A stretch of DNA of 64,000 bases from an uncultured Pelagibacteraceae bacterium (GTDB taxonomy: Bacteria > Pseudomonadota > Alphaproteobacteria > Pelagibacterales > Pelagibacteraceae), in NCBI GenBank assembly GCA_902581925.1, contig CACHQB010000004.1:1-64000 (forward strand), written 5' to 3'. A program made the translations under genes and the position numbers. A model generated the notes under the pieces. The model was not told the DNA's origin. It worked only from the letters and a program-made list of their open reading frames with translations, and did no database searches. This document shows positions 25,824 to 34,315 of this stretch, piece by piece. Numbering within the stretch: the stretch's first letter is position 1; each line of letters opens with the position of its first letter.

Positions 25824-27523
25824 ATAAAAGACGAAAAAGAATTAGCGGCGGACAAGCTGCTGTTCAATCATTAAAAAAAGAGAGAGTGAAACATGTTTTT
25901 GGACTTATTGGTTCAGCAACAATGGAAATGTTTGATGCTCTTTATCATGAGAAAAGTATAAAATTTATTGGAGTCAGAGATGAAAGAACTGGCACACATA
26001 TGGCTGATGGTTATGCAAGAGCATCCAATAGACCTGGGGTAATTATTGCAGGCCAAAACGGACCTGGCGCTACTAATTTAGTTACAGGCGTTGCTCAAGC
26101 AAAAGCAGCCTTTTCTCCAGTTGTTGCAATTGCAGGTTCGTATTCAACTAAAGATAAAATGGAAGATGCATTCCAAGGTTTAGATCAACAGTCTTTGTTT
26201 GCACCTATCACAAAGAAAACTTGGACTATAAAAAATTCAAAAATAATTCCAAAAATTATGAGCGATGCTTTTAGTTTGGCAATGAAACCTAGAAAGGGAC
26301 CTGTATGTGTAAATTTACCAAGAAATATATTAGCAGCTTCAAACAAGTATAATATCAATGTTAAAAAACCATCGTTCGAAAATGAGAGCAAACAAAAAGG
26401 AAATAAAGAAAATATCAAAAAGGCTGCAAAATTAATTGGATCTTCAAAATGTTCAGTAATTATTGTTGGTGCAGGAATTAAATATAATTCTAAATACAAA
26501 GAGGTAATAAAATTAGCTGAGCAATGCAATATACCTATTGTTACAGCAGCGGGTCATGGAGATGCAATTCCTTTTGGTCATAAATTAAATGCTGGACAAA
26601 TGGGTCCTAGAGGAAATCCTGTTGCATCAAGATTAGTTAAAAATGCAGATGTTATTTTAGCAATTGGAACGCGTTTAGGATTTAATTCAACTTTTTACTC
26701 CTATGAAAATATAAATAAAGAAGCAAAAATAATTCAAATTGAACTGGAAAAAACAATGCTTGGAAAATATTTTCCTGTAAAAGTAAAGATACACGCAGAT
26801 GCTGCGACTGCAACTAAACAGCTTTACGAAGAGATTAAAAAAGAGAAAATTAAATTAAATATTAAAGATTGGACTAACTCTTATTTAAAAGAGAGAAAAG
26901 AATATTTGATAAATAGAAATAAAGAAAATTTGGGTTCAAATTTTCCTATACAACCGAAAGGGCTATTTAAACAATTAAGAAAAGTGCTACCAAGAAACTC
27001 AGCAATTACTCTAGATGCTGGAACATTATGTCTACAGGCTACAGATGCTTTAGAATATTATGATCCTCCTTCATTATTTACTCCTTTGGATTTTGGTTTA
27101 GTTGGTTTTTCTTTTGCATGTGGTCTTGGGGTCAAAGTTGCAAAACCTAAAAAAACAGTTGTTAGTCTTATGGGTGATGGAGGTTTTGGCATGACAATAT
27201 CTGAATTAAGTACTGCTGTTGAATATGGAATTAATACAACAACTATTGTTATGAACAATCAAAGTTGGGGTGCAGAAAAAGCTTATCAAAAAGATTTTTT
27301 TGAGAAAAGATATTTAGGTGCAGATATTACCAGTCCATCCTTTGATAAAGTTGCGAAACTTTATGGTGCAAAAGGTTTTAAAGTTAAAAAAATTTCTGAG
27401 ATTAATGAAGCTGTAAGAGCAGCAATTAAATCGAATAAGCCATCTGTGATAGATGTTGATGTAGATCCAAAAGCATTATACAGTTTTAGAAGAGATAGTT
27501 TCAAACATAGAATAAAAAAATGA
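25820..27523 (+). CDS. Thiamine-diphosphate-dependent enzyme (acetolactate synthase-like)
   Basis: This 567-residue protein has the three TPP-enzyme domains: an N-terminal pyrimidine-binding domain with the catalytic glutamate in VRDERTGTHMADGYAR, a central domain (about 200-330) and a C-terminal domain with the diphosphate motif GDGGFGMTISELSTAVEYGINTTTIVMNN. The N-terminal HVFGLIGSATMEMFDAL also recalls sulfoacetaldehyde acetyltransferase. It is not the biosynthetic IlvB partner of the ilvH at the window end, since it sits in a catabolic-looking cassette. Decarboxylase, lyase or acyltransferase activity is possible. It begins with GTG overlapping the LLM stop and ends overlapping the DUF1185 start. 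Confidence 0.83.
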   Translation: MNKRRKRISGGQAAVQSLKKERVKHVFGLIGSATMEMFDALYHEKSIKFIGVRDERTGTHMADGYARASNRPGVIIAGQNGPGATNLVTGVAQAKAAFSPVVAIAGSYSTKDKMEDAFQGLDQQSLFAPITKKTWTIKNSKIIPKIMSDAFSLAMKPRKGPVCVNLPRNILAASNKYNINVKKPSFENESKQKGNKENIKKAAKLIGSSKCSVIIVGAGIKYNSKYKEVIKLAEQCNIPIVTAAGHGDAIPFGHKLNAGQMGPRGNPVASRLVKNADVILAIGTRLGFNSTFYSYENINKEAKIIQIELEKTMLGKYFPVKVKIHADAATATKQLYEEIKKEKIKLNIKDWTNSYLKERKEYLINRNKENLGSNFPIQPKGLFKQLRKVLPRNSAITLDAGTLCLQATDALEYYDPPSLFTPLDFGLVGFSFACGLGVKVAKPKKTVVSLMGDGGFGMTISELSTAVEYGINTTTIVMNNQSWGAEKAYQKDFFEKRYLGADITSPSFDKVAKLYGAKGFKVKKISEINEAVRAAIKSNKPSVIDVDVDPKALYSFRRDSFKHRIKK

Positions 27524-28107
27524 AATTAGAATTAAGAAAATTTACAAAATTTGTAGACAAGACTTTTATTGAAGGTGGTAAAGAAGCGAAAGAACCAGTT
27601 TTAATGGTATCAGTAGCAGCAGTGTTTAAAAATCCATGGCATGGTCAGGGTTTTGTTGAAGATCTCAGACCAACTATTTTAGATCTTGCACCAAAGCTAG
27701 GCGATTTACTTGTTCCAGAATTGATAAAAGAAATAGGATCACCTGAAAAAATATTGGCATATGGTAAGGCAGGTGTAGTTGGATTGAACGGTGAAATAGA
27801 GCATGCTTCAGCTTTTATTCATACTTTAAGGTTTGGTAATAAATTTAGAGATGCTGTTGGTGGAACTTCCTATTTAAGTTTTACAAATACAAGAGGACCT
27901 GCCGGATCAAAGATAGCGATTCCTATGATGCATAAAACAGATTCTGGATTGAGACCATATTACCTAACTCATGAATTTACTATTCATGATGCACCCTTCG
28001 ATGATGAGGTGGTTATTGCAATTGGTGGGGCATCAAGTGGTAGAGCACATGCAAGAACTGGTGACAGATATCAAGACATGAAAGAAATGGGTATTGAGCC
28101 AAAATAA
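27520..28107 (+). CDS. DUF1185 (amino acid synthesis family) protein
   Basis: This 195-residue protein resembles the DUF1185 family, named only 'amino acid synthesis protein' and lacking an assigned reaction as far as I know. Visible conserved blocks are NPWHGQGFVEDLRP, GKAGVVGLNGEIEHASAFIH and GGASSGRAHARTGDRYQDMKEMG. No signal peptide or membrane span is seen. It overlaps the TPP-enzyme gene by four bases (ATGA at 27520) and is followed after 6 bases by an alpha/beta hydrolase, so it acts in the same pathway. Its context of LLM oxygenase, hydrolase and aldehyde dehydrogenase argues for catabolism rather than synthesis. Confidence 0.78.
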   Translation: MKLELRKFTKFVDKTFIEGGKEAKEPVLMVSVAAVFKNPWHGQGFVEDLRPTILDLAPKLGDLLVPELIKEIGSPEKILAYGKAGVVGLNGEIEHASAFIHTLRFGNKFRDAVGGTSYLSFTNTRGPAGSKIAIPMMHKTDSGLRPYYLTHEFTIHDAPFDDEVVIAIGGASSGRAHARTGDRYQDMKEMGIEPK

Positions 28108-28113
28108 TTCTTG

Positions 28114-28896
28114 ATGACCACAGGAACTACTGCCTCAGGAACTTATTACTTATTCAATAAAAAGGATCAAGATGTGCCAATAGTATTTGTGCATGGTGTA
28201 GGTCTTACTCACGAAATATGGCAGCCTCAACTTGAATTTTTTAATTATCATTCGACTCTTGCTTATGACATTTTAGGTCATGGAAAATCTTCATTAGAAA
28301 ATAAGGAAATTAGTTTTGATGATTTTTCTGACCAATTAATTGGGTTAATGGACCATCTTAATATAAAAAAAATACATCTTGTAGGTTTCTCAATAGGGTC
28401 TTTAATTGCACGAAATTTTGCGACTAAACATAATGAACGTTTACAGACATTAACTCTTTTGTGTTCTATTTATAAAAGAACTGAGGAACAACAAAAAATT
28501 GTTAATCAAAGATTTGAACAAGCAAAACAAGAATTAAAACTCTCAAAACAAGCCTTGAAAAGATGGTTTACTGATAAATATCTAGAAAATAATCCAGAAA
28601 TATATGAAAAAATAAGTTCAATTTTGTCTGCTAATAATATGAATAATTTTTTAAAGGTTTACGAGCTATTCGTTAATCATAAAAATGATGAAGATTTTAA
28701 TAAAATTAAAGCAAGCACGCTGGTTATGACAGGTGAGTACGACATTGGCTCAACTGTAAAAATGTCTCAAGAATTGAACAGTTTGATCTCTAAAAGTCAA
28801 TTAAAGATCATTAAAGATGGAAAACATCTTTGTGGTATTGAGTGTGCTGATGATGTAAATTTAAAAATCAAAAATTTTATTGGATCAGATGAGTAA
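28114..28896 (+). CDS. Alpha/beta hydrolase (3-oxoadipate enol-lactonase-like)
   Basis: This 260-residue alpha/beta-fold hydrolase has the oxyanion segment FVHGVGLTHEIWQPQL, the nucleophile elbow GFSIG, the acid in TGEYDIGS and the histidine in DGKHLCG. It would hydrolyse an ester, lactone or amide produced by the upstream oxygenase or TPP enzyme. ATG 28114 is preferred over the adjacent TTG at 28111. Its stop overlaps the following aldehyde dehydrogenase start by eight bases. The specific substrate is unknown. Confidence 0.83.
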   Translation: MTTGTTASGTYYLFNKKDQDVPIVFVHGVGLTHEIWQPQLEFFNYHSTLAYDILGHGKSSLENKEISFDDFSDQLIGLMDHLNIKKIHLVGFSIGSLIARNFATKHNERLQTLTLLCSIYKRTEEQQKIVNQRFEQAKQELKLSKQALKRWFTDKYLENNPEIYEKISSILSANNMNNFLKVYELFVNHKNDEDFNKIKASTLVMTGEYDIGSTVKMSQELNSLISKSQLKIIKDGKHLCGIECADDVNLKIKNFIGSDE

Positions 28897-30370
28897 ACTA
28901 AAGCAATATAAAATGTTTATTAATGGTGAGTGGGTAGACTCTGAAAGTAAAAAAACATTTGAAACTTTAAATCCAGAACATAATGAGCCATGGGCAGTTG
29001 TTCCAGAAGCAAGTGCTAAAGATGTTGATAATGCAGTTAAAGCTGCTCAAAAAGCATTCGAGGGTGAATGGCCAAAGCTGCTACCTAGAGAAAGAGCTAA
29101 ATATTTAAGAGCTATTGGAAATCAATTGAGAGAGAATGCAGAAATGCTAGGAGAAATAGAAACAATTGATACTGGAAAACTTTACAGAGAAACAAAAAAG
29201 CAAGCAGTTTATATAGCAGAATACTACGACTATTATGCTGGCTTGGCAGATAAAGTTGAAGGTACGGTTTTGCCAATAGATAAACCAAATGTTCAAGCAA
29301 TAACAACAAGAATACCCATAGGAGTTATAGCTGCAATTATTCCATGGAATTCACAAATGTTTTTAACAGCAACTAAAGTAGCACCAGCACTTGCAATGGG
29401 TAATACAGTGGTAATTAAATCTTCAGAACTTGCGCCTGCTGTTTTGTTTGAATTTGCAAAATTAGTTGAAAAAACTGGTATCCCTAAAGGTGTGGTGAAT
29501 GTAATTACAGGATTTGGAGATCCTTGTGGTAAAAGTTTAACTACTCATAACTTAGTTGAAAAAGTTGCTTTTACTGGTGGTCCTGAAACTGCAAGACATA
29601 TAATTAAAAACTCAGCAGAAAATTTATCAGAAGTAAGTTTAGAACTAGGTGGGAAAAGTCCAGTTGCAGTCTTTGATGATGCAGAGCAAGAAAATGCAAT
29701 AAATGGTATTACAGCTGGAATATTTGGTGCAAGCGGACAAAGTTGTATAGCAGGTTCAAGACTTTATTTGCAAAAAGGAATTTATGATGAATTTTTAGAC
29801 AAGCTTTCAAAACGTGCATCTAAAATAAAAATAGGAGCACCAATGGATCCAGAAACAGAAATGGGTCCTTTAAGTAATTTTAAACAATTAGAAGTAATAG
29901 AAAAAAATATTAAAGAGACAATTGATCAAGGTGGAAAAATTAAGTGTGGAGGTGAAAGACATTCTTTTTCAAATAAAGGATATTACTTTCCTCCAACAAT
30001 TATAGAATGTGATAATCACAATCTGCCAGTAGCAGAAAATGAATTATTTGGACCTGTGTTATCAGTAATGAAATTTGATACAGAAGAGGAAGTAATTTCA
30101 AAAATGAACGATAATCAATATGGATTATCCTCTGGGGTTTATACAAGTAATTTATCTAGAGGCATGAGAGTTTCAAAAGCAATCAGGGCAGGAATAACCT
30201 TTGTAAATACTTATAGATTAATTTCACCTTCTGCCCCTTTTGGAGGTATCAAGGATAGTGGATATGGAAAAGAAGCGGGAATTGACTCAATTAAAGACTA
30301 CACAAGAGTAAAAACAACTTGGTTCTACACATCAGACGAGCCTTCTCTAGACCCTTTCTCAATAAGATAA
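28889..30370 (+). CDS. Aldehyde dehydrogenase
   Basis: This 493-residue ALDH has the catalytic glutamate in SLELGGKSP, the catalytic cysteine in SGQSCIAGSR, and the NAD loop FTGGPETARH. It is closest in look to betaine/aminobutyraldehyde-type ALDHs. ATG 28889 is chosen over a TTG at 28880. It is the last gene of the LLM-TPP-DUF1185-hydrolase cassette, overlapping the hydrolase gene by eight bases, and would oxidise the aldehyde product of that pathway. A branched-chain-type binding-protein gene with its own promoter follows after 107 bases. Confidence 0.87.
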   Translation: MSKLKQYKMFINGEWVDSESKKTFETLNPEHNEPWAVVPEASAKDVDNAVKAAQKAFEGEWPKLLPRERAKYLRAIGNQLRENAEMLGEIETIDTGKLYRETKKQAVYIAEYYDYYAGLADKVEGTVLPIDKPNVQAITTRIPIGVIAAIIPWNSQMFLTATKVAPALAMGNTVVIKSSELAPAVLFEFAKLVEKTGIPKGVVNVITGFGDPCGKSLTTHNLVEKVAFTGGPETARHIIKNSAENLSEVSLELGGKSPVAVFDDAEQENAINGITAGIFGASGQSCIAGSRLYLQKGIYDEFLDKLSKRASKIKIGAPMDPETEMGPLSNFKQLEVIEKNIKETIDQGGKIKCGGERHSFSNKGYYFPPTIIECDNHNLPVAENELFGPVLSVMKFDTEEEVISKMNDNQYGLSSGVYTSNLSRGMRVSKAIRAGITFVNTYRLISPSAPFGGIKDSGYGKEAGIDSIKDYTRVKTTWFYTSDEPSLDPFSIR

Positions 30371-30422
30371 TCCGTGTCAATTAACCCATCTAAAATAGGA
30401 TAATTTTGTCATTGAATATTGA

Positions 30423-30464
30423 TTGCATTCATACTTAAATTGCCTTTTATAAATTGTTAACAAT
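30423..30464 (+). promoter_or_regulatory. Promoter of the liv-type binding protein with overlapping palindrome
   Basis: TTGCAT (30423-30428) and TTTATA (30446-30451) are spaced by 17 bases and form a credible sigma-70-type promoter. A perfect 12-base palindrome, ATTGTTAACAAT, lies at 30453-30464 directly at the expected transcription start, where a repressor would block initiation. The ribosome site AAGAGGAAG follows before ATG 30478. The regulator is not identified. Confidence 0.5.
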
Positions 30465-30477
30465 AAAGAGGAAGATA

Positions 30478-31668
30478 ATGAGAAAACTATTTATCGCTGT
30501 ATTTATGTTTGTATCAAGTTTTGGATCAAATGTAATGGCAGACGGACATTCGATTAAAATGGGGATCATCTTAGGATTCACTGGTCCTATTGAATCTCTA
30601 ACTCCAGCAATGGCTGCATCTGCAGAGCTTGCCTTTAAAGAAGCTTCTGATTCAGGTTCACTATTAGGTGGAAAAAAAATTGAGCCAGTAAGAGCAGACT
30701 CAACTTGTGTTGACTCAGCAGCAGCAACAGCTGCAGCTGAAGGTTTAATTTCAGGTGGTGTAGCTGCAATTATGGGAGCAGACTGTTCAGGTGTAACTGG
30801 TGCTATTGCAACTAACGTTGCTGTACCAAATGGTGTAGTAATGATTTCACCTTCAGCTACTTCTCCAGGATTAACAACTCTAGATGACAAAGGGTATTTC
30901 TTTAGAACTGCTCCATCAGATGCTAGAGGTGGCCAAATTTTAGCTGACATAACTAAAGATAGAAAAGTAAAAAGTGTTGCAATCACTTATACTAACAATG
31001 ACTATGGTAAAGGTTTAGCTGATGTTTATAAAGCAGCAGTTGAGGCTCATGGTATTAAGGTTACAACTGTAACTGCTCACGAAGATGGAAAAGCAGATTA
31101 CTCATCTGAAGTAGCAACTCTTGCTTCTGCTGGTGGTGATGCTGTAGCAGTTATTGGTTATCTTGACCAAGGAGGAAAAGGAATTATTCAAGCTTCTTTA
31201 GACTCTGGTGCCTTTGATAGATTTATTTTATCAGATGGTATGATTGGTCAATCTTTAGTTGATGCATTCGGAAAAGATTTAAGCAAATCATTTGGATCAT
31301 TACCAGGTTCTACTGGTAAAGGTGCAGGTATATTTGCTGATGTTGCTAAAGCTGGAGGTGTAGAAGCTTCTGGTCCTTACACGGGTGAATCTTACGATGC
31401 AGCTGCTTTAATCGTTCTTGCAATGCAAGCAGGTAACTCTGCTGACAGAGCATCGATTGCAAAAAATGTAATGGATGTTGCTAATGCTCCTGGAACTAAA
31501 ATTTATCCAGGTGAACTTAAGAAAGGTTTAGACTTACTAGCAAAAGGTAAAAAGATTAATTACGAAGGTGCTACTGGAGTAACTTTTACTAGTGTTGGTG
31601 AAGCTGAAGGTTCTTTCTTAGAACAAGAAGTTAAAGGCGGAAAATTCAAAACTAAAAAACAAAGATAA
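30478..31668 (+). CDS. Branched-chain-amino-acid-type ABC substrate-binding protein (cassette-linked)
   Basis: This 396-residue LivJ/LivK-like periplasmic binding protein has a signal peptide (MRKLFIAVFMFVSSFGSNVMA, cleavage before DGHSI). The mature protein opens IKMGIILGFTGPIESLTPAM, typical of Peripla_BP_6. The ATG at 30478 with AAGAGG upstream is preferred to the TTG at 30454. Its codons look optimised for high expression (many GCT, GGT, TCA). It lies between the LLM cassette and, convergently, the liv permease operon ending near 31699 that lacks a binding protein of its own. It may therefore serve LivMHFG at 32945-36819 and import the cassette's substrate. Confidence 0.87.
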   Translation: MRKLFIAVFMFVSSFGSNVMADGHSIKMGIILGFTGPIESLTPAMAASAELAFKEASDSGSLLGGKKIEPVRADSTCVDSAAATAAAEGLISGGVAAIMGADCSGVTGAIATNVAVPNGVVMISPSATSPGLTTLDDKGYFFRTAPSDARGGQILADITKDRKVKSVAITYTNNDYGKGLADVYKAAVEAHGIKVTTVTAHEDGKADYSSEVATLASAGGDAVAVIGYLDQGGKGIIQASLDSGAFDRFILSDGMIGQSLVDAFGKDLSKSFGSLPGSTGKGAGIFADVAKAGGVEASGPYTGESYDAAALIVLAMQAGNSADRASIAKNVMDVANAPGTKIYPGELKKGLDLLAKGKKINYEGATGVTFTSVGEAEGSFLEQEVKGGKFKTKKQR

Positions 31669-31682
31669 TTTTATCTTAATTT

Positions 31683-31717
31683 AAAAAACCCCAGTAATTT
31701 AATTACTGGGGTTTTTT
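31683..31717. terminator. Bidirectional Rho-independent terminator
   Basis: AAAAAACCCCAGTAAT (31683-31698) pairs with ATTACTGGGGTTTTTT (31702-31717) around a three-base loop, with T-runs on both strands. It ends the binding-protein transcript rightward and the MFS transcript leftward. Its right arm is also the last coding part of the MFS gene (stop codon at 31699-31701), so coding and termination signals are shared. Confidence 0.92.
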
Positions 31718-32868
31718 TTTAAATCAGCTCTTATAGTAGATAGAGCTATGATAATTAGAAAAATTAAACATATTAAATTCATAGTTTTCCAGCTAGTTAA
31801 GCTAAGAAATATTCCAGCAGACAAGCTTGCTGCTGCTTGTATAGAATAAACAATTAAATCATTATACCCTTGAGCTCTAAATTTTTCCTCTTCTCTGTAA
31901 CACAAAACAAGTAAGCTTGTTCCTGAAATGAATAGAAAGTTCCACCCTAGCCCCAGAAAAATAAGTGCAACCATATAGTTAATATAATTCTGCTCAAATA
32001 AACTGGTAATAATTGTGACTAAAAACAATAAAACTCCCACATACATAATTTTACTATGACCAAACCTTTTAATTAAATTTCCTGTAACTAGTGAAGGTAA
32101 AAACATGGCTGCTATATGAAGCTGAATAACAAATCCAGTCTTGGATAAACTTATTTTCTCCATCAGATGCATACTTATAGGAGTTGCTGTCATTAAAAAA
32201 GTCATTACAGCATAGGCAAAAGCTGAAGCTACTAGCGCCTGTAGAAATTTAGGTTGAGAGATAAGCTCAAAAAAACTTCTTCCAGTTTTATATTGATTAC
32301 TAGATATCGTTTTTGGTTCCTTATAAAAAATTAAAAATATTGTTGATGAGATAGATAAAATGGCAAGTGCAAGATAAGAACCTGCATACATATGATCTGA
32401 AATAAATCCTTTAGAAATGTTTGCAATGTTTGGACCAATAAAAGCCGAACCTATTCCTGCTAACAAAATGATAGAAATTGCTTTTGGTGCATAATCCTTA
32501 TCCACAACCTCGACTGCTGCAAAACGATATTGATGGCTGAAAGCTATTCCTCCACCAATTAAAAAACATCCTAAATTATATAAGACAAAACTTTCTATAA
32601 TTATAGAGTATGCAGTTAAAAGAGATGCAAAGCTTGTACCTATTGATGCAAAAATAAAACCTAATTTTCGTCCAATTATACTCATTAACTTTGCAGCAAA
32701 AAAAGCGAATAAAGCAATTCCAACAACTGACAAAGCCATTGGAAGAGTAGCTAAAGATTTTATCGGACTAAATTTTGAACCAATTATACCGCTTAAAAAA
32801 ACGGTGACTGGGGCAGCTGTAAAAGCGAAAATCTGACTTAATATAAGTAACGAAAGATTTTTATTCAT
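31699..32868 (-). CDS. MFS transporter
   Basis: This 389-residue membrane protein has about twelve hydrophobic spans in two halves, the size of a major facilitator. A motif-A-like loop AAKLMSIIGRKLGF follows span 2, and a similar GNLIKRFGHSKIM sits in the second half. It lies at the end of the minus-strand liv run, its ATG sharing one base with the stop of a 23-codon ORF (TAATG at 32868). The last six codons form one arm of the terminator. It would export or import a small molecule; the substrate is unknown. Confidence 0.83.
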   Translation of the reverse strand: MNKNLSLLILSQIFAFTAAPVTVFLSGIIGSKFSPIKSLATLPMALSVVGIALFAFFAAKLMSIIGRKLGFIFASIGTSFASLLTAYSIIIESFVLYNLGCFLIGGGIAFSHQYRFAAVEVVDKDYAPKAISIILLAGIGSAFIGPNIANISKGFISDHMYAGSYLALAILSISSTIFLIFYKEPKTISSNQYKTGRSFFELISQPKFLQALVASAFAYAVMTFLMTATPISMHLMEKISLSKTGFVIQLHIAAMFLPSLVTGNLIKRFGHSKIMYVGVLLFLVTIITSLFEQNYINYMVALIFLGLGWNFLFISGTSLLVLCYREEEKFRAQGYNDLIVYSIQAAASLSAGIFLSLTSWKTMNLICLIFLIIIALSTIRADLKKNPSN

Positions 32869-32939
32869 TAAAAGAATAAATACTTATCAGCCATATACAA
32901 AGCCCAAGCAGCAGCAGCACCTAATATAATATATTTCAT
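32868..32939 (-). CDS. Candidate 23-residue membrane peptide
   Basis: A 23-codon ORF fills the gap between livM and the MFS gene. It starts at ATG 32939, 5 bases after the livM stop, and its TAA shares one base with the MFS ATG (TAATG). The product begins MKYIILGAAAAWALYM, then ADK and an aromatic end: a charged N-terminus, about 15 hydrophobic residues and a short tail, as in single-span small membrane proteins. No good Shine-Dalgarno sequence is seen, so it would depend on re-initiation from livM. Tight coupling on both sides favours a real gene. No family is recognised. Confidence 0.55.
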   Translation of the reverse strand: MKYIILGAAAAWALYMADKYLFF

Positions 32940-32944
32940 TATGT

Positions 32945-34315
32945 TTACTTTATTTCTATTTTTTCAGGAAGTATACCTTTAGGTCGATACCTCATAATAA
33001 ATAACAATCCTAATCCCATCAGTAAAAATCTGAAATAAGGAACGCTTTCAATTAAATGAGCTTTAAGTGCATTTGTTTCAGGAATTCCTACGGTGAAAAA
33101 GTTTATTAAGAATAATGATATTGGTGCAGCTTCAATCCATAAGAACCAAACAACAAATCCTCCTAAAATTGCTCCAAAATTATTTCCACTTCCTCCAACA
33201 ATTACCATCACCCAAATCAAAAAAGTATATCTCATAGGTCTATAACTTCCTGGAGTAAATAGGCCATCTTGTGTAACAAGCATTGCGCCTGCAATTCCAA
33301 CAATTGCTGAACCTAAAATAAAAATTAGTAAATGTTGTTTAACAACATTTTTACCCATTGCATTTGCAGCTTCCTCATTATCTCTTATTGCTCTCATCAT
33401 TCTTCCCCATGGAGAATAAAGAGCTTTTTGAGTTAAAATTAGAAGAACAATTACTACTACTAAGAATAACCCTGAATAACACAGTTTTACAAATACTGAA
33501 GAACCTTCAATAACAAGTTGGTTTAAAGCAGCTTGTCTATCAGCTAAATTCTCAATTACACTTAATTTTCCTGAATTAAACTTTTCAACTAATTTAATAA
33601 ACCAATCAGTTGTTTGAAGATCTACTTCATAAGGTGCAGGTCTTTTTAATCCAATAACATTTTTGACACCTCTTGTGAGCCAATCCTCATGTTTAATAAT
33701 TGCAATAACAATTTCAGAAATAAGTAGAGTGGCAATTGCTAAATAATCTGCTCTAAGACCAAGCGCAACTTTTCCAACTATAAAAGCTAATCCACCAGCA
33801 AATAGAGCTCCAACTATCCAAGAAAATATAATTGGTAATCCAAATCCTCCTAGGAAACCAGTTTTAGCAGGATCAACTGCTTCAATAGCTTCTATACCTG
33901 GCTCAGCAGAAAATCTAATAAGCAAAATACCTGAAATTATTATTGCAGCTATGCTGTATGTTCTGATTTTTGATTTTTCAAATCTTTTTAAAATAAACCT
34001 TATGACTAATACCATTACTACTATGAGCCATAAGGCCATTAAAATATCAAAACCTCCTGCCCTCCAGGCTTCTTGAACAGGATCAACAGATATCAATACC
34101 GCAGCTAAACCACCTAAAGCAGTATAGCCCATAATTCCAAAATTAATTAGACCGGCATATCCCCATTGAATATTTGCACCCATTGTCATCACTGCAGAAA
34201 TCAAACAAAGATTAAATATTGATAAAGCTATATTCCAAGATTGAAATATACCAACCATTAGAATAAGCACCATCATGATGCTGTAAGCTGCAATTACATT
34301 TAGATTTTTTCTCAC
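32945..34315 (-). CDS. livM: Branched-chain-type ABC transporter permease, LivM-like
   Basis: This 456-residue LivM-type permease has ten or so hydrophobic segments. It is longer than usual (about 350) because of an added spacer around residues 105-160 and a soluble insert around residues 215-270 (TRGVKNVIGLKRPAPYEVDLQTTDW...). Conserved LivM blocks are GLRADYLAIATLLISEI, ALYSPWGRMMRAIRDNEEAANAMGKN and MVIVGGSGNNFGAILGG. It overlaps livH by four bases. It pairs with LivH and the ATPases at 35324-36819. The likely binding protein is the convergent gene at 30478. Confidence 0.87.
   Translation of the reverse strand: MRKNLNVIAAYSIMMVLILMVGIFQSWNIALSIFNLCLISAVMTMGANIQWGYAGLINFGIMGYTALGGLAAVLISVDPVQEAWRAGGFDILMALWLIVVMVLVIRFILKRFEKSKIRTYSIAAIIISGILLIRFSAEPGIEAIEAVDPAKTGFLGGFGLPIIFSWIVGALFAGGLAFIVGKVALGLRADYLAIATLLISEIVIAIIKHEDWLTRGVKNVIGLKRPAPYEVDLQTTDWFIKLVEKFNSGKLSVIENLADRQAALNQLVIEGSSVFVKLCYSGLFLVVVIVLLILTQKALYSPWGRMMRAIRDNEEAANAMGKNVVKQHLLIFILGSAIVGIAGAMLVTQDGLFTPGSYRPMRYTFLIWVMVIVGGSGNNFGAILGGFVVWFLWIEAAPISLFLINFFTVGIPETNALKAHLIESVPYFRFLLMGLGLLFIMRYRPKGILPEKIEIK

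Noticed and set aside
26185..26529. 114-codon minus-strand ORF inside the TPP-enzyme gene
   Set aside because: It is opposite a well-supported enzyme and shows no family motif; treated as chance.
30447..30986. 179-codon ORF antisense to the liv-type binding-protein gene
   Set aside because: It mirrors a strongly supported signal-peptide-bearing gene on the other strand, has an Ala/Pro-rich composition unlike its neighbours and matches no family. It is a by-product of the GCT/GCA-rich codons of the sense gene.
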